Below, one piece after another: positions 1-8,177 of a stretch of 39,352 nt of DNA. Under the pieces are notes generated by a model. The model ran no database searches and was not told the origin of the DNA. It worked only from the letters and a program-made list of their open reading frames with translations. Origin of the DNA: Veillonella montpellierensis DSM 17217 (lineage in GTDB: Bacteria > Bacillota > Negativicutes > Veillonellales > Veillonellaceae); contig NZ_KE384563.1 of the NCBI RefSeq assembly GCF_000426745.1, positions 1 through 39,352 on the forward strand, given 5' to 3'. Both the position numbers and the translations under genes were made by a program. Each line of letters begins with the position of its first letter. The stretch's first letter is position 1.

Positions 1-75
1 TGGAGCGGGAAACGAGATTCGAACTCGCGACCCCCGCCTTGGCAAGGCGGTGCTCTACCACTGAGCTATTCCCGC
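1..75 (-). tRNA. tRNA-Gly (anticodon GCC)
   Basis: The reverse strand folds as a complete tRNA: acceptor arm GCGGGAA pairing with TTCCCGC, a D-arm AGCTCAGTGGTAGAGC, anticodon loop CTTGCCAAG (anticodon GCC, glycine), a T-arm with GTTCGAATC, and an encoded 3' CCA. It touches the window edge but looks complete. A consensus promoter lies about 80 bases upstream (157-185). Confidence 0.96.
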
Positions 76-156
76 ATACAGAACCGAAGACAATCATAAC
101 ACAATCGCTATAGACTGTCAAGCCGACTTACACATCTTGTTCTTGACTGCTTTATA

Positions 157-185
157 ATAATAGCAAATCACCTAGGCATTGTCAA
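157..185 (-). promoter_or_regulatory. Sigma-A-type promoter for tRNA-Gly
   Basis: On the minus strand TTGACA (180-185) and TATTAT (157-162) are separated by exactly 17 bases, pointing at tRNA-Gly. The -35 is a perfect match and the -10 is five of six. The arrangement is the same as in front of tRNA-Ser at 4868-4896. Confidence 0.75.
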
Positions 186-484
186 CACTTTTTTAGTCTA
201 ATTCTCAATGTTTATCGTTACGGCAACTCGAAAAGCACCTAAATAATTCATCTTAGCACCGTGAGCCACCTAGCTAACATGACAGAAATAGCCCTACTCA
301 CCGATAGACACGAGACAACAATATCCAGTGCGATTTAATCACAACTCTATTTCTTACTGAGTAGGATCTACCATAAAATAGTAAAATACGCATTCTAGTA
401 ACAACACGATTTCTTGACGAATACGACCTACTACTAAAATGTAGTATAAATTAACTACTATATACCGACAGTGATACTCCTTAT
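186..484. other. Gene-free spacer downstream of larC1
   Basis: I see no coding frame with a ribosome-binding site. In particular, no LarC2-like continuation of the neighbouring gene is visible here. No convincing terminator was found, although short TAGTA/TACTA repeats occur around 350-460. Confidence 0.5.
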
Positions 485-1459
485 TTAATGACTACCTATC
501 ACTAAGACGTTTGGTATGGGTAAATGTAGCGATCCAAAGCCATAACCAATCGCATTGCATCTAGTAAGACATGTTTCCATCTCCTCTATGCTAGACACAC
601 TATGGGTAGCCAAGGTTTTCACTAATGCAGCTCCAGTAGGTGTGACTAATTCACCCATAACGTGCGTCGTAAAAGTCGGTACCCCCTGCAATAATTGTTC
701 TGTAGCCGGTGTCGGCACTGGCATCCACCCATGGTCACAATACACTTGACCCGTACCGACATGTAGGGGCGATATGACTAATTCACTGGCTCCTATGTAT
801 TCCATGCCAATCATCGTTCCTACTATATCAATGATACAATCAATGGCGCCCACTTCATGAAAATGTACCTTATCAATAGATACGCCATGAACAGTAGCTT
901 CTGCTTCACCTAGGTGAGTAAATGCGGCTATGGATTTTTCTTTCACCCAGTCAGATAGATTACTGTGGCGAATGATATTCACAATATCTCCATAATTGCG
1001 TTTTACTCCATGCGATACGATTGGCACTACGCCGATTGCTTTAGTAACTGTTCTGCCCCAGTGCTGTAGAGTCCGCTCCCATACAGGTTGATGCGTAATA
1101 GCATGCAAAGTAACATCAAAAAAGGTGCCCTCGATTCTCACATCACGTTGTCCAGTCATGGGTCTATGATGATTTTTTTCAAACTCTTGCGCGTCGCCCC
1201 TTGCATGGACTTTCTCATCATTCGTAATATGATTGCCATTAGTTATCTCTTCTGTTTTACCGTCTACGCTTACTGTCTGTAACATACTTTCACACCCATT
1301 CATCTCATAGGAGCGAGGCTGATAGATATAGTCAAATCCTGCTACATGTAATTTTTCAATTTCCTTCTGAAAGTACGCAAAAGGGACGCCATAATCTAAT
1401 AAGGCGCCCACCATCATATTACCACTAATACCAGAAGTACATAAGGCATATAATTTCAT
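485..1459 (-). CDS. larC1: LarC-family nickel insertion protein, LarC1 part only
   Basis: A 324-aa DUF111/LarC protein. LarC inserts nickel into the pyridinium pincer cofactor of lactate racemase-type enzymes in a CTP-dependent reaction. Recognisable blocks are the N-terminal GISGNM (residues 11-16), HFHEVGAIDCIIDIVG (199-214), HGWMPVPTPA (243-252) and ELVTPTGAAL (270-279), ending at GYGFG...PNVLV. Three oddities: the family Asp of SGISGDM is Asn14; an atypical stretch of about 85 residues (67-152) separates the two conserved blocks; and the chain stops where the LarC2 domain normally begins, with no LarC2 downstream. In Lactobacillus plantarum LarC1 and LarC2 are joined by a frameshift; nothing comparable is visible here. 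It is the last gene of the tyrA-cobT-cobT cluster, 50 bases after arsB, so it may have a different metal role. The start has a weak GGGGAA ribosome-binding site. Confidence 0.8.
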   Translation of the reverse strand: MKLYALCTSGISGNMMVGALLDYGVPFAYFQKEIEKLHVAGFDYIYQPRSYEMNGCESMLQTVSVDGKTEEITNGNHITNDEKVHARGDAQEFEKNHHRPMTGQRDVRIEGTFFDVTLHAITHQPVWERTLQHWGRTVTKAIGVVPIVSHGVKRNYGDIVNIIRHSNLSDWVKEKSIAAFTHLGEAEATVHGVSIDKVHFHEVGAIDCIIDIVGTMIGMEYIGASELVISPLHVGTGQVYCDHGWMPVPTPATEQLLQGVPTFTTHVMGELVTPTGAALVKTLATHSVSSIEEMETCLTRCNAIGYGFGSLHLPIPNVLVIGSH

Positions 1460-1509
1460 TTGCTAGTTCCCCACTATACTACGTTTACACTGCTTACTAT
1501 ATCCTAAGT

Positions 1510-2610
1510 TTACGCTTTGCCCTTTTTATAATTATCTGGGTTTTCTTGTCGTTCATTACCTGGTCCATCTTCTGCGGCCGCTACATTTGCTTCCACAAAA
1601 GTTTTCATATCGTTAAGCATATGCATAGATGCGTCGAGGATTGATAATCCCATAGTAGCACCTAGTCCTTCATCAATCGATACATCATAGTATAAATAAG
1701 GTTTCATCTGTAAATACTTCATTTGTTCTTGATGCACCGCATCATCATAAGCGGCAGATGGGAATACATACTCTATTACATTAGGTTCTATCGCCGTAGC
1801 CGCTACGACAGCTGCCCCTGTTATAGCATTATCAAACACAATCGCCATTCGGCAAGCCGCTGCACCTAGTACAAATCCCACTAAGGCTGCTATATCTGCT
1901 CCAGCTAGACGCACTATATCGTCTATGGTATCTGCTGTTTCATTCATCACAGATGTATCTATATAAGTACTATCATTGTCTATCTCTAGTTTCTTATGAT
2001 ACGCAGCGAGTAGCGTATCTACTGCAACCCCTGTTACCTTTGCCGTAACCAGTAACGCTCCTAAATAGGCGCCTTCGCCAATATGTCCTAGAGAAACGGC
2101 TTCGATGCCCTCTCTGTGCAAACGCTTAGCCCATGACACACCGACGGCTATCGCTTCTTGACACTCCTTTTTGGATAGTGCCTGTTCTCCTGAACCTCGT
2201 CCTTTCACAACGGGCATAGTAGCAATGGTCGACAAGTCAGATGTGTCACACCCAAGGCCTACATCCACTACATACACAGGGGCTTTCAATTTACTAGCGC
2301 CCCCCTGTGTGGCTGTACGTCCTTCGTGAAAGCGCATTACGCGCTGTAAACTATGTGCCATATTCGATGTAGGTCCTACATGATCTGCACAGAACAGAAT
2401 TACTCCATATCGTAAATCATGCGGTTTTGGTACTTTATAAATGCCTGCTAATCGTTCAGCGATAACCTCTAATTGTGCCAAACTATAAATCGGTTTCGTT
2501 AAATTATCAATTCGTTCACGACATGCTTTCATTGCCTCTCTATCAAGTGTGCCTACCGTCATGCCATCACGATTCCATTCTATTGTATTAGGTATGCTCT
2601 GTGCCATCAT
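1510..2610 (-). CDS. arsB: CobT-family phosphoribosyltransferase, probable ArsB subunit
   Basis: A 366-aa CobT-family protein. CobT transfers phosphoribosyl from nicotinate mononucleotide to the lower-ligand base of cobamides. Family features are an early ADH motif (DHVGPTSN), alternating Gly/Ala-rich Rossmann-like segments, and a C-terminal Glu (E314 in SIDEGLGATMG) that lines up with the catalytic Glu of the neighbouring paralog. The N-terminal base-binding region differs strongly from canonical CobT. Adjacent cobT paralogs are known from Sporomusa ovata as ArsA/ArsB, a heteromeric enzyme that activates phenol and p-cresol, and Veillonella has them too. The start overlaps the upstream stop by one base (TAATG) behind AAAGGGG, so the two are translationally coupled. 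Which gene is A and which is B is my assignment. The hydrophilic C-terminal tail (about 30 residues) is unusual. Confidence 0.75.
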   Translation of the reverse strand: MMAQSIPNTIEWNRDGMTVGTLDREAMKACRERIDNLTKPIYSLAQLEVIAERLAGIYKVPKPHDLRYGVILFCADHVGPTSNMAHSLQRVMRFHEGRTATQGGASKLKAPVYVVDVGLGCDTSDLSTIATMPVVKGRGSGEQALSKKECQEAIAVGVSWAKRLHREGIEAVSLGHIGEGAYLGALLVTAKVTGVAVDTLLAAYHKKLEIDNDSTYIDTSVMNETADTIDDIVRLAGADIAALVGFVLGAAACRMAIVFDNAITGAAVVAATAIEPNVIEYVFPSAAYDDAVHQEQMKYLQMKPYLYYDVSIDEGLGATMGLSILDASMHMLNDMKTFVEANVAAAEDGPGNERQENPDNYKKGKA

Positions 2611-3641
2611 TATACCCCTTTCATAGTTCTATACATGTGTACTGCTAAATCTAACATGCCCATTTGGATAGAACCACCCGATGCTTCACCTAAGCAAAGG
2701 CCCAAATCCACATAGGCGGCTAGACCCATCTTGGCCAACGCATTTTTATGAGCTTTTTCAGCCGATAAATGAGAAGCCATCACATAATCCATAGACATAG
2801 GTGCTAAGGAATGCGCTACCATGGCACAAGCAGTCGTATTAAATCCGTCAATAATCACCATGCATTTATGGGCAGCAGCACCCAAGATAACCCCCACAAT
2901 GCAAGCAAATTCAAAACCACCTACGGCCGCCAGGATGCCCAATCCATCTGTTGATGGAATGTCCTTGTATTTTACCAACGTGTCATGCACTACCCGTTGT
3001 TTCAATTTCAATCGTTCATCGGAAATATTACTGCCTCGTCCTGTTGCTTCGTCAGCTGTTAGGCCCGCAAATTTAGCCGTCATTAAGGCGCTAGAGGTAG
3101 TATTGGCAATTCCCATTTCTCCCACTAAAAATACGTTATATCCTTCACTATGTTTTTCTTCTACCAACTGAATGCCTGCTTCGATGCCCTTAATAGCTTG
3201 CTCCTTCGTCATAGCTGGTTCTTCTAGAAAATTATGAGTTCCCATACCTAACTTGCACGAGCGTAATCCTGGCACCCACGACATATCAGCAGCTACTCCC
3301 ATATCGATGACTTCCATATCCGCTTCACAGTAGTTAGCCAGTGCGTTGGCGCCTGCTCCTTTAGGGATTAAGTAGTTTTGTGTCATGCCTACCGTTGTTT
3401 CAATAGGATAGGCACTAACCCCTAATTTGGCAATACCGTGATCTGCCGAGGCAATAATCATACATCGTTTCGGTGGCATCGGCGACACTTGCTCCGTCGC
3501 CGCCCCATATTGTGCTACCATGGGTACTAATTTACCATACGCTTCTACACAATCTCTTTGTTGCCATTCCTCTTTAATGGCGGTTTCAATATCTCTATTG
3601 CGCGCTGTAATCGCTGCACATGTTTCTTTAAACGTACTCAT
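2610..3641 (-). CDS. arsA: CobT-family phosphoribosyltransferase, probable ArsA subunit
   Basis: A 343-aa protein close to canonical nicotinate-nucleotide:base phosphoribosyltransferase CobT. It keeps the ADHGI...GVSAYP block (66-80), the GMGTHNFLEEPAM and GEMGIANTTSSAL blocks, and LGEASGG with the catalytic Glu (E319). It should activate the lower-ligand base for cobamide assembly in the cytoplasm. It starts behind a good GGAGG site, 18 bases after tyrA, and ends in a one-base overlap with a second, more divergent CobT paralog. Such a pair matches the ArsA/ArsB arrangement that makes phenolyl cobamides in Sporomusa and Veillonella (established knowledge); the specificity here is inferred from context. 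If it acts alone it could be an ordinary CobT for benzimidazoles. Confidence 0.8.
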   Translation of the reverse strand: MSTFKETCAAITARNRDIETAIKEEWQQRDCVEAYGKLVPMVAQYGAATEQVSPMPPKRCMIIASADHGIAKLGVSAYPIETTVGMTQNYLIPKGAGANALANYCEADMEVIDMGVAADMSWVPGLRSCKLGMGTHNFLEEPAMTKEQAIKGIEAGIQLVEEKHSEGYNVFLVGEMGIANTTSSALMTAKFAGLTADEATGRGSNISDERLKLKQRVVHDTLVKYKDIPSTDGLGILAAVGGFEFACIVGVILGAAAHKCMVIIDGFNTTACAMVAHSLAPMSMDYVMASHLSAEKAHKNALAKMGLAAYVDLGLCLGEASGGSIQMGMLDLAVHMYRTMKGV

Positions 3642-3659
3642 AAGTCCTCCTCTACGTCT

Positions 3660-4535
3660 TTACTTGACCATTAACTCTGTAAATGTATCTCTAATCGCTT
3701 TCGCTTTGCGCAAATATTCTTCTAACCCGCGTCCTTCATCATCGGCCACTAGCAATTCTTTCAATCTAGCCACTTGTGTTTCCACCTCGGTCAACTCACG
3801 AAGGACCGCCTCCCGATTGCCTCGCAAAATTTCTCTCCACATACTTGGATTGCCTGCACAAATGCGAGTAACATCACGGAAACCTCCTGCTGCTAATTGC
3901 ATGCGAAATGTGCCATCCTCACCGCCACCGCCGACAACGGCTACGGTAGCCGCCATCAAGTGCGGCATATGGCTCACACTAGCTAAGTAATCATCGTGTT
4001 CGTCTAACAGCACATGTATTACACGGGCCCCAAAAGCGCGTCCCATATTACTCAATTCCTGTGCCACTTGTTCACTCCAACACGCCTTAGACGGATCATC
4101 TAATACAATCCACGTGGTATGGCGAAACAGTTCCTTCGTGGTCATTTCAAAGCCGCCTCGCTCTGATCCCGCCATAGGATGAATGGATACAAATCGCACA
4201 CCTTCTGGAATCGCATTATACACAGCTTTTACAAAATTACGTTTCGCACTAGATACATCGGTCACCACCATACCAGGGCGAAATAAATGGGCCGTTTCTG
4301 TAAATAATTTTGCATTTCTATCAGGCGGTAAAGCAAAGACGACAATGTGGGAATTCTCAATTATGTCTGTTACATTCGTAGAGGCACTACTGACACACCC
4401 ATCGAGTAATGCTGCATCGCACACTTCTTGTCGCCGCGCATAGCCGATCACCTCATAATCGGTAAACGCTCGTAAGGCCTTTGCCATAGAACCACCTAAT
4501 AGCCCTAATCCTATAATTCCTACCGTTGTACTCAT
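3660..4535 (-). CDS. tyrA: Prephenate dehydrogenase
   Basis: A 291-aa NAD-dependent prephenate dehydrogenase, converting prephenate to 4-hydroxyphenylpyruvate in tyrosine synthesis. The N-terminal Rossmann motif GLGLLGGS spans residues 9-16, and HPMAGSE, the substrate-site signature, spans 119-125, followed by the helical dimerisation half. The length fits a monofunctional TyrA without a fused chorismate mutase or ACT domain. It opens with GAGGG five bases before ATG. It is the first gene of a four-gene run, followed after 18 bases by two CobT paralogs. The placement makes sense if the cobamide lower ligand is a phenol derived from tyrosine, but that is inference. A putative promoter lies at 4583-4611. 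Confidence 0.93.
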   Translation of the reverse strand: MSTTVGIIGLGLLGGSMAKALRAFTDYEVIGYARRQEVCDAALLDGCVSSASTNVTDIIENSHIVVFALPPDRNAKLFTETAHLFRPGMVVTDVSSAKRNFVKAVYNAIPEGVRFVSIHPMAGSERGGFEMTTKELFRHTTWIVLDDPSKACWSEQVAQELSNMGRAFGARVIHVLLDEHDDYLASVSHMPHLMAATVAVVGGGGEDGTFRMQLAAGGFRDVTRICAGNPSMWREILRGNREAVLRELTEVETQVARLKELLVADDEGRGLEEYLRKAKAIRDTFTELMVK

Positions 4536-4582
4536 ATACGTCCCTCACGTTCTCTCTACTGCTATGTACCATCCCTGTATCT

Positions 4583-4611
4583 ATACTACCATGAGGTACG
4601 CAATCTGACAA
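4583..4611 (-). promoter_or_regulatory. Putative promoter of the tyrA-arsAB-larC1 cluster
   Basis: TTGTCA (4606-4611) and TAGTAT (4583-4588) with 17 bases between, read on the minus strand, about 50 bases before tyrA. The -10 is only four of six. A second TATAAT without a good -35 lies farther upstream (near 4640), so the call is tentative. Confidence 0.4.
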
Positions 4612-4690
4612 AAGAACATTCCTCATATCGATATGCTCTATTATACTCTATTTCACTACTATGAAAGTTAGGTGACTTCTATTTTTCCTA

Positions 4691-4728
4691 TAAAAATAGC
4701 AAAACCAAGTATGTACAAGGTTTTGCTA
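4691..4728 (-). terminator. Intrinsic terminator after tRNA-Ser
   Basis: On the minus strand TAGCAAAACC pairs with GGTTTTGCTA across a 12-base loop and is followed by TTTTTAT. It sits 34 bases beyond the 3' end of tRNA-Ser. Confidence 0.7.
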
Positions 4729-4761
4729 CGCTGCATATTTCATTCAGTTGTAAAAAAAGCA

Positions 4762-4852
4762 TGGCGGAGGATTAGGGATTCGAACCCTAGCGACGGTAAC
4801 CCGCCCTAACGATTTAGCAAACCGTCCTCTTCAGCCTCTTGAGTAATCCTCC
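4762..4852 (-). tRNA. tRNA-Ser (anticodon GCU)
   Basis: A class II tRNA of 91 nt including CCA. The acceptor is GGAGGAT paired with ATCCTCC, the anticodon loop TTTGCTAAA gives anticodon GCT, a long variable arm GGGCGGGTTACCGTC is present, and the T-arm contains GGTTCGAATCC. The GCU anticodon and the long variable arm both identify serine. Confidence 0.96.
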
Positions 4853-4867
4853 AAGCTTTACTTTGCT

Positions 4868-4896
4868 ATAATACCATACTCACTATAGGTTGTCAA
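4868..4896 (-). promoter_or_regulatory. Sigma-A-type promoter for tRNA-Ser
   Basis: TTGACA (4891-4896) and TATTAT (4868-4873) with exactly 17 bases between on the minus strand. The -35 hexamer overlaps the cysE stop codon (4893-4895), so the tRNA promoter is embedded in the end of the upstream gene. Confidence 0.8.
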
Positions 4897-5519
4897 ATAT
4901 AATACTCGATATAGTTTTCTTTTTTCTTCGACGCCAATGAGGATTCATGCTCTGCTCGTTCTAATTGGTTAGCCTCTATCGTTCCCGATTGTGGTTTTCG
5001 CACATACATATTTTCTGGATCCGTTTCAAAGATAATCATATCCGCAGGAATATCGTGTTTAATCACCAAATTACAGCCAATTTTTGTACGTGCCCCAATG
5101 GTAATATCTCCAAGAATTTTAGTGCCCGTACCAATCAGTACATTATCCTCTATTGTAGGATGTCGTTTCACGCGCTTTGACGACATACCGCCCAGCGTCA
5201 CGCCATGAAACAACGTAACATCATCGCCAACAATCGCCGTTTCCCCAATAACGACGCCCATACCATGGTCAATGAACAACCCGCGTCCTATCGTGGCACC
5301 TGGATGAATTTCAATGCCTGTAACACGGCGCGCATGGAGTGCAATGCGTCGCGCTAGTATACACCAGCCTCGCTTGTATAAGCGATGGGCAAAAAAATGC
5401 CAAAATAATGCTGTCATATGTGGATATGTCCATAGCACCATAATTACCGTTGTGGCGGCTGGATCCACTTCCATAACTCGCTTTATATTATATTGTATTG
5501 TTTTCCATAATTGCCTCAT
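4893..5519 (-). CDS. cysE: Serine O-acetyltransferase
   Basis: Transfers acetyl from acetyl-CoA to L-serine, the first step of cysteine synthesis. The protein has a helical N terminus followed by a left-handed beta-helix of hexapeptide repeats (about residues 70-165), with the family landmarks IEIHPGATIGRGLFIDHGMG, VIGETAIVGDDVTLFHGVTLGG and HPTIEDNVLIGTGTKILG. The length (208 aa) fits the short bacterial CysE/EpsC type. An ATG at 5531 would place the GAGGGG sequence inside the gene; that sequence is better read as the ribosome-binding site for the ATG at 5519, which I chose. The C-terminal tail is charged and Lys/Glu-rich. No cysteine synthase lies beside it. Confidence 0.92.
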   Translation of the reverse strand: MRQLWKTIQYNIKRVMEVDPAATTVIMVLWTYPHMTALFWHFFAHRLYKRGWCILARRIALHARRVTGIEIHPGATIGRGLFIDHGMGVVIGETAIVGDDVTLFHGVTLGGMSSKRVKRHPTIEDNVLIGTGTKILGDITIGARTKIGCNLVIKHDIPADMIIFETDPENMYVRKPQSGTIEANQLERAEHESSLASKKKENYIEYYI

Positions 5520-5531
5520 ACTACCCCTCAT

Positions 5532-6131
5532 ACTATCAATTTATGTACACCAAGCACTACTATCCCTATACCTTATACATAGAAAAACACTATATCTACG
5601 AATCGCAGTTAGACCATATACAAGTTCTGTGCTCATTGTATTACATCTATATTCCTATATCATAGCATATAATCCAATGTCTTTCCTACTATGTAAAATA
5701 TTTTTATAGGTCTCATTATCGCTCTTTCTCATGGACACCCTATCCTACTATCATAGATGGGCGATACACACTACCTATCTCATCCATTTTTATCTATAAC
5801 CATTTCTATTTTGATGCTTTTCTATCCGTATATGTTTCTATCTGTATACTTTTCTATCTTCATACAGCGCTATGATACGTAGTGATATCCATCTGATAGC
5901 AAGTAGTTACAAGTAGCGCCTATGTCGTATAAAAATCAGTTCCTTAGCCATCTTTCATAAAATAATGTATAATAAAGTATCACGTACTACTATGTAGTAT
6001 TGAGCATCCATCACAGATGTACATTGATTGTATAGAATATGATAATTGATAGTATGCACGTATGACATACAGAGCCTATCCTAGATTTCTCATGTCATAA
6101 GCGCATATGCTACAGCAAGAAAGAGGTCATT
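5532..6131. other. Divergent cysE-queF intergenic region
   Basis: About 600 bases with no supported gene. It must hold the promoters of cysE (left) and queF (right). A TATAAT at 5969-5974 could serve queF but its -35 is weak. Around 5815-5866 a run of imperfect 16-base units of the type TTTCTATCnnnATAn occurs three times. I looked for a preQ1 riboswitch before queF and saw no matching motif. Confidence 0.45.
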
Positions 6132-6629
6132 ATGAGCACTGGAAGAACTACAGAAGAATTACACGGCGTTACTGGATTAGGTCACACTACTACCTATCCA
6201 ACCGATTATGCGCCACAAGTATTAGAAGCGTTCGACAATAAACATCCTGATAACGATTATTTTGTAAAATTTAACTGTCCCGAATTTACTAGTTTATGTC
6301 CCATGACAAAACAACCAGATTTTGCCACCATTTATATTTCCTATGTGCCAGACAAAAAAATGGTAGAAAGTAAATCCTTGAAATTATATTTATTTAGTTT
6401 CCGCAATCATGGCGACTTTCACGAAGACTGTATCAACATCATTATGAAAGATTTAATTCGTCTGATGGATCCTAAATATATTGAAGTATGGGGAAAGTTC
6501 ACGCCTCGTGGAGGCTTATCCATTGACCCTTTTGCCAACTATGGTAAACCTGGTACAGACTGGGAACAAACGGCCAAGGAACGATTACACTTTCACGACA
6601 TGCAACCAGAACGTGTTGCCTATCGCTAA
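6132..6629 (+). CDS. queF: NADPH-dependent preQ0 reductase (7-cyano-7-deazaguanine reductase)
   Basis: A 165-aa single-domain QueF that reduces the nitrile of preQ0 to preQ1 in queuosine synthesis. Nucleophilic Cys56 sits in [18 protein letters not shown], with the acid Asp63 just after, and the family block [20 protein letters not shown] begins at residue 79. The size matches the short, unimodular type rather than the two-domain E. coli form. The start is supported by GAGGTC seven bases upstream. It is the only intact plus-strand gene, stands alone, and is closed by a strong hairpin terminator at 6658. Confidence 0.95.
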   Translation: MSTGRTTEELHGVTGLGHTTTYPTDYAPQVLEAFDNKHPDNDYFVKFNCPEFTSLCPMTKQPDFATIYISYVPDKKMVESKSLKLYLFSFRNHGDFHEDCINIIMKDLIRLMDPKYIEVWGKFTPRGGLSIDPFANYGKPGTDWEQTAKERLHFHDMQPERVAYR

Positions 6630-6657
6630 GAGTCATATTCTCACCCCACATACTATA

Positions 6658-6703
6658 AGCCCTTATAACACCAATTATGTCTAGTGTTATAAGGGCTTTT
6701 CTT
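6658..6703 (+). terminator. Intrinsic terminator of queF
   Basis: A 14-bp perfect stem, AGCCCTTATAACAC against GTGTTATAAGGGCT, with a 12-base loop and a following TTTTCTT. It lies 29 bases after the queF stop. Confidence 0.9.
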
Positions 6704-6746
6704 ATCCTTATTCTATATGTATACATGTCACCATACAATAGGCTAT

Positions 6747-6827
6747 AGTGGTTATCATGTTAACCTTCCTATATATCGTGGCTTATAAATCAGTCGCGTC
6801 TTATGCTGGTTAACTTTTATAACCACT
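6747..6827. repeat. Long interrupted inverted repeat
   Basis: The left arm AGTGGTTATCATGTTAACC (6747-6765) and the right arm GGTTAACTTTTATAACCACT (6808-6827) pair as 9 + 7 bp with a small internal loop, enclosing 42 bases. It lies in the otherwise gene-free stretch 6704-7081. It is not followed by a T-run, so it does not look like a terminator. Function unknown. Confidence 0.5.
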
Positions 6828-7081
6828 CTGCACCATACCATTTTATGGTTATCTAAAGCTAGGCACTTCTCATATGATAAAAAATTCTAACAGCACTATT
6901 CTTGGTCATACCTTTGATTTCTACTTATATGTCTAATAGCACTTTGTAAGAAAAACGTTTTACGATCCTAGAAAAATCACCTAAAAAAACGTACTATACC
7001 AGTTGCAATGAGCATAGATGTGGAAAATTCAAGGAGATTTTCTATAGCAATCATCTAATGAATAGCACCACAAGTTCTAAC

Positions 7082-7360
7082 TTACATGCGCCCATGATAG
7101 GTGTTAAAACTAGCATAAATAGAATCTCGTGCGTTTTCTAATTCTTCTGGCGTAATATTCGCTAGATAATCATTAATATCTTCAATCATATCATCTACAT
7201 AGGACTCTGTCATGCCATGACCCTTGCAGGCTTCTAATACCGATACACCTTCTGTAGCATTACAAAATAGGCATAGCATACCATAATTTACTAAAATTTC
7301 TGGAATCACGGGAGACACCGCTAACGCCTCCACTAGGGGCATATCTTTTCTAATCTTCAT
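7082..7360 (-). CDS. DUF1858 domain protein (redox-disulfide type)
   Basis: A small protein of 92 aa starting MKIRKDMPLVEAL. The first 60 residues match the DUF1858 / hybrid-cluster-associated disulfide domain pattern: an N-terminal KDM, a NYGMLCLFC motif with a CxxC pair, and an EACKGHGM segment. These small domains are found free-standing or fused to redox proteins and the CxxC is thought to be redox active; a definite role is not known. The frame is open 23 codons farther upstream, but the family start and the GAGGTAAGAG upstream favour 7360. The C-terminal 30 residues are acidic and extend beyond the domain. It is a single gene with no clear operon partner. Confidence 0.8.
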   Translation of the reverse strand: MKIRKDMPLVEALAVSPVIPEILVNYGMLCLFCNATEGVSVLEACKGHGMTESYVDDMIEDINDYLANITPEELENARDSIYASFNTYHGRM

Positions 7361-7625
7361 CAAGGCTCTTACCTCACTTATAGTATACGCAAACTTATTA
7401 CGATTATGTCTTAAGTATACACCAATCATCTATAACAAGCTACCCAAATGTTCCTAAGAGTGCCTTTTCCCTTATAACATGGTGCTCTATACATCAACGC
7501 TAACCTACCTATACTAGATGTATAAGAAGCAATTACGTTCAATAGAGTCTCTCACTATGCGCTCTTTCTAAAAAGCACATGTAAAAAAATCATGTCATAT
7601 ATCAATGATTACTCGTATCGTTTGA

Positions 7626-8120
7626 TTACACACGTAACCAATACTGATCAATACTTTGCATAGCCCCCTTTTTATATCCCACTTCAGGAATCGTGCCGGC
7701 AAAGGTAAAACCAAACCGATGATGTAAGGCTATACTCGCCTGATTGCCCGACGTGATAACGGATACGACCAAATGCGTACGTTCATCGGCCTGTGCCAAT
7801 CCTACAACAGCTTCCATTAATGCCGTCGCCACCCCTTGTTGTCGGTGCTCTGGATGCACATAGATAGACAATTCAACCGTACTTTTAAAAGCTTCTTTCA
7901 CGCGATAGGCGGACAATGTAGCATACCCCAAAACGGTTTCTACCGCATCCACCGCCACTAGCACGATGTGATTATCCTGATGGTGTTCACGAAACCACAC
8001 ACGCCATTCTGAAAGTGTGCGCTCTGTTAGATCAAGCGTTGCCACACCGTGTTGCACCTCATAATTGTAAATCGCTAAACAAGCTTGTATATCGGCCTCA
8101 GTACCGTTACGAATCTTCAT
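7626..8120 (-). CDS. GNAT-family N-acetyltransferase (phosphinothricin acetyltransferase-like)
   Basis: A 164-aa GNAT protein that opens MKIRNGTEADIQACLAIYN, as in the Pat/Bar-like group. The acetyl-CoA loop is visible as RQQGVATAL (about 98-106) in the block VELSIYVHPEHRQQGVA, and the C-terminal HRFGFTFAGTIPEVGYKKG is also typical of this subgroup. Members acetylate small amino-group substrates such as phosphinothricin, methionine sulfone or related amino-acid analogues; the true substrate here is unknown. The ribosome-binding site AAAGGAG is excellent. It follows the HAD gene by 57 bases and could be cotranscribed with it. Confidence 0.85.
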   Translation of the reverse strand: MKIRNGTEADIQACLAIYNYEVQHGVATLDLTERTLSEWRVWFREHHQDNHIVLVAVDAVETVLGYATLSAYRVKEAFKSTVELSIYVHPEHRQQGVATALMEAVVGLAQADERTHLVVSVITSGNQASIALHHRFGFTFAGTIPEVGYKKGAMQSIDQYWLRV

Positions 8121-8177
8121 TCTCTCTCCTTTATCAGCTAACTGGATGTAGCATTGACCAATCTAGCAGTAGCATTG

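Noticed and set aside
3520-3990. Plus-strand frame of 156 codons across arsA and tyrA
   Set aside because: It lies antisense to two well-identified genes, has no recognisable motif and no ribosome-binding site.
5815-5866. CTATC-rich short repeats upstream of queF as a possible element
   Set aside because: Units are short and imperfect, and similar base composition occurs in many spacers of this window.
6000-6131. preQ1 riboswitch before queF
   Set aside because: No match to the preQ1 aptamer pattern and no expression-platform hairpin overlapping the ribosome-binding site was visible.
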